This document shows positions 16,724 through 26,310 of a DNA stretch of 64,000 nt, in pieces. Numbering within the stretch: the first letter of the stretch is position 1; each line of letters begins with the position of its first letter. A model generated the notes under the pieces. That model was not told the DNA's origin and did not search any database. It worked only from the letters and a program-made list of their open reading frames with translations. The position numbers were made by a program, and so were the translations under genes. Source of the DNA: Gp1-AA122 sp035631655 (GTDB taxonomy: Bacteria > Acidobacteriota > Terriglobia > Terriglobales > Acidobacteriaceae); contig DASQIH010000241.1 of the NCBI GenBank assembly GCA_035631655.1, positions 1 to 64,000 of the forward strand. The letters run 5' to 3'.

Positions 16724-16899
16724 GAGACCCCTTCCTGGCGAAAGTGGACCCCGCTAGTAGCCGATGTAACTCACTGAAGTCAGTATTTGATGATGCGTCT
16801 GCTGCTCGTCTTTTGTATGGAGCATCGCAGGCGATATCTGGATGCGAGACTTCATAAAGACCCTTTCGAGCGCTATGATGCGGCGCTGGCCAAGTGGGT

Positions 16900-18393
16900 T
16901 TAACCTGATCTCCGTTCCAACGTGAGACGAGCACCGAGCGAAATTGGTCGGGCGGGGCCGCGCGTTTCATCCGAGGCGTCTGCGGCCAAGTCCGCAGAAA
17001 GAGGCAGAAAGAGCCGGAAGATGCACCCCGCGGTAGTCGAGTCCAGTTCCAGGCGCCCGTCGTGGGCTTCGGCACCCCATTTGGCAAGCGCCAAGCCGAG
17101 GCCAGCGCCTCCGGCTTCACGCGAACGAGCTTCGTCGATCCGGTAAAAACGGTCAAAAACCTTGTCCTGGTGCTCGGGCGCAATGCCCGGCCCGCAATCC
17201 TCCACTTCGACGCAGGCGGTGCGAGAGTCACATCGGCGAACACGGACTGAAATATGACCCTTGCGAGGCGAATACTTTATGGCATTGTCCAGAAGATTAA
17301 TGACGACTTGGCGCAGAATGACCGTATCCGCTTTCACATGAATCGAACTGTCTCCCTCAAACGAAACCGTCTGTCCTCTCTCTTCAGCGAGCACGTCGAG
17401 AAGAGACGAAGCCTCCTCAACCACCGGCACAAGAGCTATCGTCGCTTGTTGCAGTTGAATCTGACCGGAATCGGCGCGTGAAATCGTAAGGAGGCTTTCA
17501 ACAAGACGGCTCAGCCTCTCTGTCTCCTCTAGCATGCTGCCGATGACTTCCCGGTAATGTTCGCGATCTCCATCCTGCTGAAGCCCAACCTCGCCGACGC
17601 TCCGCATTGCAGTGAGAGGCGTGCGGAGTTCATGAGAAGCGTCGGAGGTGAACCGCTTCAGTTGTTCGAAAGAAAGTTGCAGCCGAGAAAGTGTTTCGTT
17701 CAGAGCCTGGCCCAGTAGGCCGAGTTCGTCATGCGGGTTCTCGACGTCTATTCGGGCGTCAAGTTGTTCCGCGTTGATTTCACGGGCGCGGCGAGCCATC
17801 CGCTCGACGGGGCCAAGGGCGCGCCGCGCAAGGTGATATCCACCGATTCCTGCTAACCCCAGCGCCAACGGTAAGCCAACAACGAGCCCGATGACGAGTT
17901 GCCAAAAGCGTTGCCACATTGGTTCTTCGCTGAAACCCACGCGGATAAGTGCAGGATGCCCGTCAACCATGTACCGCCTGCTGATCAGCCGGATTCTCAT
18001 GCCGTCCGCCAGTCGAATAGACCGTCGTGAGTAAAAGTCCACTCCTTCTCCGGGCTCCGGCTTTCCTCCAAGTACTCGTTCGGCAAGCCCCTCGTTCTTG
18101 TACAGGAGAGTCCCATCTTCCGCGCGAACCTCCAAGAATCGTTGCTGCGTCTCGGCCGTGTAAGGATGATAATGATAATCGTTGCGCAGCCCAAGCTTGC
18201 CATCGGAACCGAAGCTGAGAAAGCCCTCGACCGTCTCCAGGTCTTCGATCGCAAGGTGGTCCACCTGAGAGCGCAGTTGCAGGAGAACTATGGAACACGT
18301 GCTTGCTCCATAGATAAGTAGAACTCCCGCCAGTATTGCTACATACCAGAGCGTAAGCCGTGTGCGGACATGCTTGGGCCAAAAATGTTTCAT
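16900..18393 (-). CDS. Sensor histidine kinase, efflux module 1
   Basis: A 497-aa membrane sensor. An N-terminal membrane segment (~14-36) and a second one near residues 165-190 flank a periplasmic domain. HAMP follows, then the HisKA box SHELRTPLTAM with the phosphorylated His, and the ATPase N (NLLDNAIKYSPRKG), G1 (DCGPGIAP) and G2 (GAGLGLALAKWG) boxes. It belongs to the CusS/heavy-metal-type kinase group. The start overlaps the response-regulator stop (TGATG), so the pair is coupled. It likely senses the pump substrate and controls the neighbouring RND operon. Confidence 0.92.
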   Translation of the reverse strand: MKHFWPKHVRTRLTLWYVAILAGVLLIYGASTCSIVLLQLRSQVDHLAIEDLETVEGFLSFGSDGKLGLRNDYHYHPYTAETQQRFLEVRAEDGTLLYKNEGLAERVLGGKPEPGEGVDFYSRRSIRLADGMRIRLISRRYMVDGHPALIRVGFSEEPMWQRFWQLVIGLVVGLPLALGLAGIGGYHLARRALGPVERMARRAREINAEQLDARIDVENPHDELGLLGQALNETLSRLQLSFEQLKRFTSDASHELRTPLTAMRSVGEVGLQQDGDREHYREVIGSMLEETERLSRLVESLLTISRADSGQIQLQQATIALVPVVEEASSLLDVLAEERGQTVSFEGDSSIHVKADTVILRQVVINLLDNAIKYSPRKGHISVRVRRCDSRTACVEVEDCGPGIAPEHQDKVFDRFYRIDEARSREAGGAGLGLALAKWGAEAHDGRLELDSTTAGCIFRLFLPLSADLAADASDETRGPARPISLGARLTLERRSG

Positions 18394-19166
18394 CAGCAGG
18401 TCTCCGGCTTGAGTACGAATCCCACGCCGCGGACGGTGTGCAGAAGTTTGGCGGGAAATCCTTCATCGACCTTGCGGCGCAGGCGGACCATATGCACGTC
18501 GATGACGTTGTCCAACGGAGTATGCCGCACCTGTTCCTTCCAAATGTCGCGCGCGAGCATTTCGCGAGAAACAACCTCACCCTGGTGGCGTAGAAAGTAA
18601 ACCAACAGATCAAACTCTCGCGCTGTGAGATCAATCATCTGGTTCCCACGCTTTACGGCTCGGCCGACCAGATCCACCTCGAGGTCCTGCATCCTTAACG
18701 TGGCCACCGATTCCGCCTTCCCACGGCGCAGGAGGGCTCGTATTCGAGCCAGCAGTTCGGGAAAAGCAAACGGTTTGACCAAATAGTCGTCCGCGCCGGC
18801 GTCCAATCCCAAAACACGGTCTTCGATGGAGTCTCTCGCGGTGAGCAGAAGCACGGGAGTTTTCCGTCCTTGCTTTCGTATGGCCGCCAGCACTTCGATC
18901 CCGCTTCGGCCCGGAAGCATCACGTCCAAAACGACCAGATCGAAATGTTGCGAGTTCGCCAAAAAGAAACCGTCCTCCCCCGTGTGGGCCACGCTGACCG
19001 AGTAGGAATTGCCTTCGAGCCCTTTTTTAATCGCCCCGGCAACCTTGCGCTCGTCTTCTACAATGAGCACCCTAGGCGCTGTCAGCTCTTCCTCACTAGG
19101 TCCAAGTAAGCTAGGGCTGGTTCTTTTTTCAGCGGTTTTTCTGGCTGATTCTGGAGACACACCCAT
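18393..19166 (-). CDS. OmpR-type response regulator, efflux module 1
   Basis: The receiver domain starts at VLIVEDERKVA with the acidic pocket, DLVVLDVMLPGRSG holds the phospho-acceptor Asp, and LLTARDS and DDYLVKPFAFPEL complete the fold. The C-terminal winged helix (REFDLLVYFLRHQGEVVSR) binds DNA. The start at 19166 is chosen because the upstream in-frame ATG (19259) would overlap the membrane-fusion gene and adds a low-complexity extension. It pairs with the kinase downstream and very probably regulates the pump genes. Confidence 0.9.
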   Translation of the reverse strand: MGVSPESARKTAEKRTSPSLLGPSEEELTAPRVLIVEDERKVAGAIKKGLEGNSYSVSVAHTGEDGFFLANSQHFDLVVLDVMLPGRSGIEVLAAIRKQGRKTPVLLLTARDSIEDRVLGLDAGADDYLVKPFAFPELLARIRALLRRGKAESVATLRMQDLEVDLVGRAVKRGNQMIDLTAREFDLLVYFLRHQGEVVSREMLARDIWKEQVRHTPLDNVIDVHMVRLRRKVDEGFPAKLLHTVRGVGFVLKPETC

Positions 19167-19212
19167 ACAAGACCTGCTTCGATTGTCGCGCTTTTCCTGC
19201 CATACGGCGCCG

Positions 19213-20313
19213 CTAACGCTTCGCCTGGCTTTGTAAGGGAGCACCCTCCCTGATTTCATCGTTCGCCCGGCGTACGATCATGTCACCGGCCTTCAAGTTA
19301 CCGAGTACCTCGATGAGATCACCATCGGCAGCCCCTTTGCGGACATCTACCCATTCTGCATGGCCATCCTTGTTCCGAACAACGAAGGTCCGCTCGGTTG
19401 TAGTGACCACACTCGTCTTTGGCACGAAGAGGGAGGGCCGCGAGCGGCGGACCGGCCATTTCACCGTCGGATACATACCGGGAGCCAGCGATCCATCGCG
19501 ATTCATCACGTCCATCTCGACGGCCATGGTGCGCGTTTTTGAGTCGAGTGCATGAGAAACGCGCTCGACCGCTCCCGAGTAAGTCCGTTCCGGCCAGGCG
19601 GGAACCTGAAAGGGAACATTCGCCCCGTTCATGATTCCGCTGACATACTCCTCTGGCACCGGCACCACGAGCCGAAGATGCGACACCTGCTGGATCATCA
19701 GCAGCGCAATGTCGTTCCCGGGTCCGACAAGCGCGCCGGGATGGACCATGCGTTCAGTCACCACGCCCTCAAAAGGCGCGGTGATTTTCAGATAACCCTG
19801 CAAGTCCTGGAGCGCCCGAACCGCCGACTCGGTCGCCCGGCTTGCTTGCAGGCGGGAATTCAGGAGAGCCTTCGCGGCGTCCACTTGTTTTTCCGCCTGG
19901 ATCAATTCGTTACCCGCGATAGCGCCGGGTGTTTCAGCCGCCATTTTCGTGCGATCGTACGTGCTTTGCGCCGCCGAAAGCTGAGCTTCGGCTTGGAGGC
20001 GGTCCGCCTCGGCGGCTTGCACTTTTGACTGGGCCTCGGCAATCTGGGCCGTCATCTCGGGAGCGCTCATCTCGATGAGCAAATCACCTTGCTTGACGAT
20101 ACTGCCACGATCCACCAAGACGCGATCCACGTAGCTCGCAACCTTGGCATGAAGCGAGACGCTCAGGAACGGCAGAAATTCGCCGGGTAACTCAACGGTT
20201 CGCGACACAGCCTTGGACACCACCGGAGCCAGGTCGCCGGTTTGCGCCCAACCCGGTTGCGCGAGCAGTCCAAGAATACAAATCGGAAAGAAGAGGGTTC
20301 TAGTGTGCGTCAT
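19213..20313 (-). CDS. RND membrane-fusion (periplasmic adaptor) subunit, module 1
   Basis: A 366-aa adaptor with a signal peptide (to about AWAQ-like GWAQ, residue 24). A barrel-sandwich half follows (KVASYVDRVLVDRGSIVKQGD), then a long alpha-hairpin rich in Ala/Gln (residues ~80-165) and the returning strand ITAPFEGVVTERMVHPGALV. It bridges the inner-membrane pump and the outer-membrane channel. Its start overlaps the end of the RND pump gene by 14 bases, so the two are co-translated. Confidence 0.92.
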   Translation of the reverse strand: MTHTRTLFFPICILGLLAQPGWAQTGDLAPVVSKAVSRTVELPGEFLPFLSVSLHAKVASYVDRVLVDRGSIVKQGDLLIEMSAPEMTAQIAEAQSKVQAAEADRLQAEAQLSAAQSTYDRTKMAAETPGAIAGNELIQAEKQVDAAKALLNSRLQASRATESAVRALQDLQGYLKITAPFEGVVTERMVHPGALVGPGNDIALLMIQQVSHLRLVVPVPEEYVSGIMNGANVPFQVPAWPERTYSGAVERVSHALDSKTRTMAVEMDVMNRDGSLAPGMYPTVKWPVRRSRPSLFVPKTSVVTTTERTFVVRNKDGHAEWVDVRKGAADGDLIEVLGNLKAGDMIVRRANDEIREGAPLQSQAKR

Positions 20314-23300
20314 AGTATCGACTCGTGGGGTCCATCGGATTGAGCGACGGAGACGTCACGGACGCCTTCCGCTGGAGGATGGCATAGATCGAAGGAAGGA
20401 TGGTCAAAGTAGCAAATGTGGATACCAGGAGGCCGCCGATGACGGCCCGCCCCAGCGGCGCCGATTGCGAGCCACCCTCGCCAAATCCGATCGCCATGGG
20501 CAGCATGCCGAAGATCATCGCAGCGGCCGTCATCAATATCGCCCGGAGCCGGCTGGAGGCGCCTTCGCGCGCTGCATCCATAACGGGCCTGTTTTCGTGG
20601 CGGAAGCGCTCGGCGAACGTGATCAGCAAAATTGAGTTCGCAACGGCAATGCCGATCGCCATAATCGCGCCCATGAAGGATTGAATATTCAGCGTCGTGC
20701 CGGTCGCCCGCAACATTAGCAGAACTCCGCAAAGCACTGCGGGAACCGTGAGGACGATCGCGAGTGCCAGCCGCATCGACTGGAAATTCGCACAGAGCAG
20801 CAGAAAGATCACCACGACGGCAAGCAGCAGACCAAGTCGCAAGCCGGAGATGGTCTGCTCCAGTGGTGTAATCTCGCCTTTCATGACGACTTTGGTCCCT
20901 CGGGGCGGCGTGCCGGCATCCGCCAGAGCCTGATTCAGCTTTTGCGTCGCTTCCCCAAGCGTGATCCCGTGAATGTTCGCAGTCAGGCTGATAATATGCT
21001 GACCGTTGAAGCGCTCAATCAGCCCGGGCATGGTTCCCAACTTCATCTCCGCGATATTCGTCAGTTCTGTGTCCCGTTGACCGTTTAGCATAACCGGGAG
21101 TTCCCCGACATCTTCGACACTTTGCATTCGGTTCTGCGGCAGCTCCACCTGGATCTGGAATGCGTTGCCTGAATTTGGATCGCGCCAGTAGTTCGGCTCG
21201 GTGAATCGCGAAGAGGACGTGGCGGGGACAACCGACCTGACCACGTCCGCCATTGTCAGTCCGAACTGGCCCGCCCGCTCACGGCTGATGTTGATATCCA
21301 GCGTCGGGTAATTGTACTCCTGGGCGAACTGCAAATCCCGCACGAAGCTCAGCTTCGCCAGTTGCGATTGAAGCTTCTGAGCGTATGCGTAGTCGTTTGC
21401 GAGACTCGCCCCTTGAACCGCCACTTCTATGGGTGTCGGCGATCCAAAGCTCATCACCTGGGAGACGATGTCGGCTGCTTCAAAAGAAACCCGGCAGTCG
21501 GGCAACTCCCGGCGCAAGTCCTCCCTGATGTGCTCTCGCAGGACCTCACCTCGCGGCGTGTCGGGTTTAACGGCAACCTGTATGATCGCTTCCTCGGGTC
21601 CGCTGGTGAACAGATGTATCAAGTCGACCGGATAACTAGAGGGCACGACGCCCATGAAATCGCTGGTGATTTGCACGTAGTCCTGACCCACGTCCTTTTG
21701 AATGACGTTGAGGGCGCGAAGGACAATGCGTTCGGTTTCCTCGATCCGGGTGCCTGCCGGTGCTCGCAGCCGCACGCGCAGCAGCGGAGCATTGGCATCC
21801 GGAAACAACTCGGTCCCCATGCGTGGCAGCAGTGCATAAAGGAGCCCGAACGCCACTACGAGATAACTCATCACCAGAGGCCAGCGAAAACGCAGCACGA
21901 GGCGCAGATAGCGCTCGTAAAAAGACCGCAGCTGTCCAAAGAATCCCTCGTGCTCTTGGCCGCGATGAGCCTCCCGCATGAGCCAAGTGGAGAACACCGG
22001 CACGAGGCTGCTTGAGAGCAGGTAAGAGGCGATCATCGAGAAGGCGACAGCCAGCGACAGTGGCACAAAGAGCTGCCGGCTCACACCGATCATGAAGAAG
22101 GAAGGAACGAATACCGCGAGGATGCAAAACATCGATAACAGGCGTGCAATCGCCGTGTTGCTGGCCGCCTGGACCACAGCCCGTGCCCGTGATACCCCCG
22201 GCAGCATGTGCGTGTGCGTGTTCTCGATGGATACCGTCGCCTCATCCACAAGAACACCGACTGCAAGGGCGAGCCCGCCGAGCGTCATGATGTTAATGGT
22301 CTGCCCGGTGGCCCACAACAGGATCACGGCGCTCAGTAACGCGAACGGGATATTCATGATAACGATTACGGCGCTGCGCCAATCGCGCAAGAAGATCAAA
22401 ACCATCAAGCCCGTCAGACCGGCGCCGAGTAACCCTTCGGTGACCAAACCCCGAAGCGAGTTGGTGACGAATGGCGACTGGTCGAATTGCAGGCTCACTT
22501 CCACATCGTCCGGCACCACCTTCTTGAAATCAGGTATCGCCGCCTTCACGGCGCTGATGACGGCAAGCGTCGAAGCATCGGCGCGCTTGGTGACGGGGAT
22601 GTAGACAGTTCTCTTGCCGTTGACATGAGCGTAGGCCGTAATGAGATCCGTGCCGTTCTCAATGGTTCCGATGTCTCTGAGGTAAATTGTTGTCCCGGAC
22701 ACCGGCCGGATTGGTGTACTCAACAGTTCCGCTAGGTCTCCCCCAAGCGCTGCGTTCGTCCTTGAAATGCGGTTGATCTTGTCGGTCCACATATTGCCGG
22801 ACGGCATCACCAAACTCGCTTTGCTGACCGCCGAGATCGCCTCCTGCGGCGAGATCTTGTATTGCTGGAGTTTGTCGGGATCAAGCGTTATGACGATCGT
22901 TCTCTGGTTACCGCCGAACGGCGGCGGGGCGGAAACGCCTGGCAATGTCGCGAACAAGGGACGCACGCTGTTGAGTGCCAGATCCTGCAACTCGCCTTGC
23001 GTGTGTGTGGCGCTGCTGAAGACGAGTTGTCCAACCGCCACACTTCCCGCATCGAAACGGGTAACAAAAGGCGGTACGGTTCCAGGGGGCATGAAGGCGC
23101 GGGCGCGGTTGACATAACCGATCGTCTCCGCCATCGCGCTGGCCATGTCGGTACCTTCATGAAAGATCAGCTTCATCAAAGCCGCGCCCTGAATGCTCTT
23201 GCTTTCGATTCGATCAATACCGGTGATGTAGAGGAAATGATACTCGTAGTAGTAGGTAAGGTAGCCCTCCATCTGGGCTGGGTCCATGCCTCCGTAGGGC

Positions 23301-23446
23301 TGAGCCACGTAAATGGCTGGGTCGCCCACCTTTGGGAAGATGTCTACCGGCATCCGCTGCACAGCGAGATATGCAAAGAGTGCGATGGAGACCAATGCCA
23401 CTACGACCGTGATCGGGCGGCTGAGAGCGGCTAGAACGAAACGCAT
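20300..23446 (-). CDS. RND efflux permease, module 1
   Basis: A 1048-aa inner-membrane transporter with the duplicated RND plan of twelve membrane helices and two large periplasmic loops. The N-terminal helix is followed by RMPVDIFPKVGDPAI. Helix 4 reads GVLVDEATVSIENTHTH, so only one Asp plus Glu occupies the site of the usual Asp pair. Helix 10 reads GIAVANSILLITFAE, which lacks the relay lysine of AcrB. It works with the adaptor and the outer-membrane channel. Substrate (drug or metal) cannot be told from sequence. Confidence 0.95.
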   Translation of the reverse strand: MRFVLAALSRPITVVVALVSIALFAYLAVQRMPVDIFPKVGDPAIYVAQPYGGMDPAQMEGYLTYYYEYHFLYITGIDRIESKSIQGAALMKLIFHEGTDMASAMAETIGYVNRARAFMPPGTVPPFVTRFDAGSVAVGQLVFSSATHTQGELQDLALNSVRPLFATLPGVSAPPPFGGNQRTIVITLDPDKLQQYKISPQEAISAVSKASLVMPSGNMWTDKINRISRTNAALGGDLAELLSTPIRPVSGTTIYLRDIGTIENGTDLITAYAHVNGKRTVYIPVTKRADASTLAVISAVKAAIPDFKKVVPDDVEVSLQFDQSPFVTNSLRGLVTEGLLGAGLTGLMVLIFLRDWRSAVIVIMNIPFALLSAVILLWATGQTINIMTLGGLALAVGVLVDEATVSIENTHTHMLPGVSRARAVVQAASNTAIARLLSMFCILAVFVPSFFMIGVSRQLFVPLSLAVAFSMIASYLLSSSLVPVFSTWLMREAHRGQEHEGFFGQLRSFYERYLRLVLRFRWPLVMSYLVVAFGLLYALLPRMGTELFPDANAPLLRVRLRAPAGTRIEETERIVLRALNVIQKDVGQDYVQITSDFMGVVPSSYPVDLIHLFTSGPEEAIIQVAVKPDTPRGEVLREHIREDLRRELPDCRVSFEAADIVSQVMSFGSPTPIEVAVQGASLANDYAYAQKLQSQLAKLSFVRDLQFAQEYNYPTLDINISRERAGQFGLTMADVVRSVVPATSSSRFTEPNYWRDPNSGNAFQIQVELPQNRMQSVEDVGELPVMLNGQRDTELTNIAEMKLGTMPGLIERFNGQHIISLTANIHGITLGEATQKLNQALADAGTPPRGTKVVMKGEITPLEQTISGLRLGLLLAVVVIFLLLCANFQSMRLALAIVLTVPAVLCGVLLMLRATGTTLNIQSFMGAIMAIGIAVANSILLITFAERFRHENRPVMDAAREGASSRLRAILMTAAAMIFGMLPMAIGFGEGGSQSAPLGRAVIGGLLVSTFATLTILPSIYAILQRKASVTSPSLNPMDPTSRYYDAH

Positions 23447-23462
23447 GTTTCACCTCAAGCAA

Positions 23463-24875
23463 TCATTGGCTTGCTTCGCCGATGAAGGGCTGAATGTCTC
23501 CTGCGGCAGTGGCGACTCCGAGTAGCCCGCGCCAAACACCGAGACGGGCTAGCGCATCATCAATCTCGGACTGGGTGAGCAGCCGCTGGGCTTCCGCCAC
23601 CTCGTCGATATTGCCGAGGCCCGACTGATAACGAGCTGTCGCCTGCTCTGTCGTAGCGCGCGCGGCCGCTACCTGGATGGGAGTGTTGGCCGCCACATTC
23701 CTGGCCCCGCCCAACGTCGCGACCGCTCGATTCCACTGGGCCGTCAAGTCTGTTGCGATCTGTCGAAGGCGCGCTGTCTCTGCCCGAATCGCCGCGGATT
23801 GTCCCGACTCTCGGGCTCGAATCGCCGGGAGGTCGAACGCTGGGAAGGTCACAGTAAAGCCAAGGGCGGAGTTCTGAATCGTGGGAGCGAGGCCGTTGAG
23901 TCCGCCCAAGTTGTTTCCGTTGGTCTCCGCCCCTGTCCCGCGGGCATAGGTCGAAGCCTGCGCGAAAAAGCGCGGGAAATAGGAACGTTCCAGAATGCGA
24001 AGCTGCGCCTTGAGTTGCCCTATGAGCGCGTTCTGCTCGACGGAGATCGGATTTGTGGCGGCATCCAAGGGCATCACTGACCGCTCAGGCGGCAACTGGA
24101 GCAGCTTGGGCGCAGCAACCGTGATTTGTGCAGGGGGTAGACCCACAAACTGCGAGAGGTTTGCGCGCGCCACTTCAACGGTCTGCTGCGCTTGAATCAA
24201 TTGGGTTCGGGCAGCTGCGAGTTCTGCGTCGGCCCGGGAAGCGTCAGCGCCAGGACGCAACTGCGCATTCACCAAGGCACGGATCGTCCGCGAGATGACC
24301 TCGGCGCGGTCCACTCCGGCTTGAGCCGCTCGGACGGTCTCCTGTGCCGCGACCAACGTGACGTAAGCGTCGGCCGCAGCGACGGCGACGTCGAACTGGG
24401 TTCTCTTGAGTGTGGCTTCGGACTGCGTGCGCGCTGCCGTCGCGGCGTTTACATTTGCCTGGCGCAAGCCAAAGTCAAAAGGCTCCCAGGTGACCAGAAA
24501 TCCGAGAGCGCTGCCCCAAGCCGTTCCGAAGGTGTTGGTGCCCAGGACCGGACCGGAGATAGAGGGGATCACGCCCTGCGGCAGGAGCAGGCCAAAGACG
24601 TTGTTTCTAGTCGCTCGATTCACCTGCGCCAGCGCGTCAACTCTCGGCAGGTAGGCTGTTCGCGCAAGTTGAATCCCGGCCGCCGCCGCATTGATCTGTT
24701 CTTGTGAAACCTGGATCGAAGGATAGGCGCGCAGTGCTGCGTCCACTGCCTGAGCGATCGTCAACCCTGGTGAGGGGGCTGGTGCCTGGGCGTTTATGAG
24801 TCCGGCAATGCCGAGTGCAGCGGCAAGAGCTCCGAGGATGCAGCGGTATCCATGGGGACTTCGATCGTTCAACAA
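23463..24875 (-). CDS. TolC-like outer-membrane channel, module 1
   Basis: A 470-aa outer-membrane efflux protein with a signal peptide (ILGALAAALGIAGLINAQA). It has two repeats of the OEP fold, beginning GLTIAQAVDAALRAYPSIQ, and long Ala/Gln-rich helices. It forms the exit duct of the tripartite pump. The gene lies 16 bases upstream of the permease on the same strand, and its start overlaps the PadR-like gene by 7 bases, so the order is padR-like, channel, permease, adaptor, regulator, kinase. Confidence 0.92.
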   Translation of the reverse strand: MLNDRSPHGYRCILGALAAALGIAGLINAQAPAPSPGLTIAQAVDAALRAYPSIQVSQEQINAAAAGIQLARTAYLPRVDALAQVNRATRNNVFGLLLPQGVIPSISGPVLGTNTFGTAWGSALGFLVTWEPFDFGLRQANVNAATAARTQSEATLKRTQFDVAVAAADAYVTLVAAQETVRAAQAGVDRAEVISRTIRALVNAQLRPGADASRADAELAAARTQLIQAQQTVEVARANLSQFVGLPPAQITVAAPKLLQLPPERSVMPLDAATNPISVEQNALIGQLKAQLRILERSYFPRFFAQASTYARGTGAETNGNNLGGLNGLAPTIQNSALGFTVTFPAFDLPAIRARESGQSAAIRAETARLRQIATDLTAQWNRAVATLGGARNVAANTPIQVAAARATTEQATARYQSGLGNIDEVAEAQRLLTQSEIDDALARLGVWRGLLGVATAAGDIQPFIGEASQ

Positions 24876-25150
24876 GTGCGTAGTTTTCCTTCGAATAATT
24901 CCCCAATGAACTCACCCACCCTGGACTTCGCGGCTGCCAGTGCTTTGCGACCGAGAGGAGTGGCTTGGTACATCTTGCGGAGAGACTTTCCATTCCGCTT
25001 TTCAGTTGAGCCCTTTTTTTCCAACCCGTGCAGCAACGGATAGAGAGTCCCAGGGCGGATTCGATATCCGTGCCGCGCCAATTCCTCGACCATCCCAAGC
25101 CCGAAGATTGGCCTCACAGCCGCATGGCAGGGGATATGTAAGCGCATCAT
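24869..25150 (-). CDS. PadR-family transcriptional regulator, possibly missing its normal start
   Basis: A 93-aa winged-helix protein with the PadR signature GYRIRPGTLYPLLHGLEKKG and a YQATPLGRKAL wing. The family's conserved N-terminal helix appears to extend upstream of the ATG (RDLYSRMMRLH) to an in-frame stop with no start codon, so the gene may be slightly truncated at its 5' end. It is first in the efflux operon and overlaps the channel gene. It probably represses the operon, with the response regulator as a second control. Confidence 0.75.
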   Translation of the reverse strand: MMRLHIPCHAAVRPIFGLGMVEELARHGYRIRPGTLYPLLHGLEKKGSTEKRNGKSLRKMYQATPLGRKALAAAKSRVGEFIGELFEGKLRTC

Positions 25151-25519
25151 TCGGGAATAGAGATCCCGGTCGTTTGCCGGTCACGATGATCCGCTTTCGT
25201 CTTCTTCATTCGATTACGAGAGTGTATTGGCAGAACTCTCCCTACTCGTTATACGGGCGGGAAGTCAGGTAGTCTACTGACGTTTTCCTGAATTCTTTCT
25301 GAACGATTCTTCAGGAATGGCCGCAGCCCTTCGCTGGAGCCAGGCACCCCGGAGGAACCCTTCTAAGCTAACCGGGCGACCGCTACGGGTTTCGCTTTTG
25401 CAGCTTGCCCAAAACGCACCGGAATAAGCCTGCAGAATGTTTTGCGTTGCCTGCGCGAGACTCGGGGCAAAAGTTGTTCCCAGACGCGGAGCGGCAGGAG
25501 TCGCGTCACTAGAACGTGA
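25151..25519. promoter_or_regulatory. Non-coding leader of efflux module 1 with a repeat motif
   Basis: About 370 bases precede the first pump operon. TTTTCCTGAA (25283-25292) and TTCAGGAA (25310-25317) form an inverted repeat, with TTTCTGAA (25296-25303) between them. The same TTTTCCTGA...TCAGGAAAA motif lies upstream of the second module's regulator at 33554-33580. This is the probable binding site of the OmpR-type regulators. The rest of the stretch shows nothing recognisable. Confidence 0.6.
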
Positions 25520-25750
25520 TCATGGTCGCTGAGCAGGACGGCTCGCGCGAAGAAGCCGTCGCATGGGTTTACTAGAGGCGATTTCCTTGGCCAGTCTGTA
25601 CTCCGCCCACTTCGTCTTTCGTGCGGCCTTCATGCGGCGCTGCGACTCCTCCCGCAGTTTCCTGCTAGTTGGAAGCCGCATCTGGGCCGCAACAGCCTTG
25701 CAGAGGAAATAGGCGTGACCCGTTCCTGCGTCAGGGTTAGCCAAGCAATG
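25520..25750 (-). pseudogene. tniQ: 3' remnant of a second tniQ
   Basis: The frame encodes NPDAGTGHAYFL, MRLPTSRKLREESQRRM and KWAEYRLAKE...KPMRR. These align with the C-terminus of the intact TniQ at 36837 (IPDAGKGHAFFL, LPSRRMMREAAQRR, RWAEYRRAREAALGKPMRR). Only the last ~75 codons remain; upstream sequence switches to an unrelated Nudix gene. It marks an old recombination joint between the two cargo modules. Confidence 0.8.
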
Positions 25751-25766
25751 GATGACCATGATCAGT

Positions 25767-26189
25767 TCACAGACTTGTGCGACACGAGTGCAGCCAGCCA
25801 TTCTCAGTTTGTTTCTGTTGCCAAAAGAGCGGGGCCAGTAGTAGATCTTCAAGTTCATCAAGTGCTACCCATCGCAGGTCATCGTGTTCGCGTGTGGCTC
25901 GATTATTGGGCGAGCCTGTCCAACTGGTTACCGTCCAAACCGTCATGCGAAAGCCCTCGCCGTCGACGACCCGAAAGGGACGGTTGGGCGGTCGGGCAAC
26001 TTCGATTCCGACTTCTTCCCGCAACTCCCGCACCAACGCCTCCGCTTCCGTTTCTCCGCGTTCGACATGGCCACCCGGAATATCCCAAAGGTTGGGATAC
26101 CATGCTCGATCTGCCCGACGATGCGTCAGGAGAATTCGTTGTCTTGAAACAAGGAGCGCACCAACCCAAATTCTTAGTGGCGGTCTCAC
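25767..26189 (-). CDS. Nudix hydrolase
   Basis: A 140-aa protein with a full Nudix box: GGHVERGETEAEALVRELRE followed by EVGIE (Gx5Ex7REUXEEXGU). The N-terminus RIWVGALLVSRQRILLTHRR is typical of MutT-like enzymes. It would hydrolyse a nucleoside diphosphate linked to another group; the substrate is unknown. Its 3' end abuts the tniQ remnant, so it may have been captured at that joint. It is on the same strand as its neighbours but is not clearly in an operon. Confidence 0.88.
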   Translation of the reverse strand: MRPPLRIWVGALLVSRQRILLTHRRADRAWYPNLWDIPGGHVERGETEAEALVRELREEVGIEVARPPNRPFRVVDGEGFRMTVWTVTSWTGSPNNRATREHDDLRWVALDELEDLLLAPLFWQQKQTENGWLHSCRTSL

Positions 26190-26310
26190 TATCTCAACTA
26201 ATACCGACCCCTGCCCTTGAGGAATCCAATCTCTCGGAGAGGACGAGCTTCGGGAGGAAGTGGAATCGAATTTTCGGTGTTATCGAGGCTCTGGCGAAAA
26301 TCACCAAATC

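Noticed and set aside
16790..16903. 38-codon frame between the arsC remnant and the kinase
   Set aside because: No recognised family or ribosome site; overlaps the kinase end and is probably chance.
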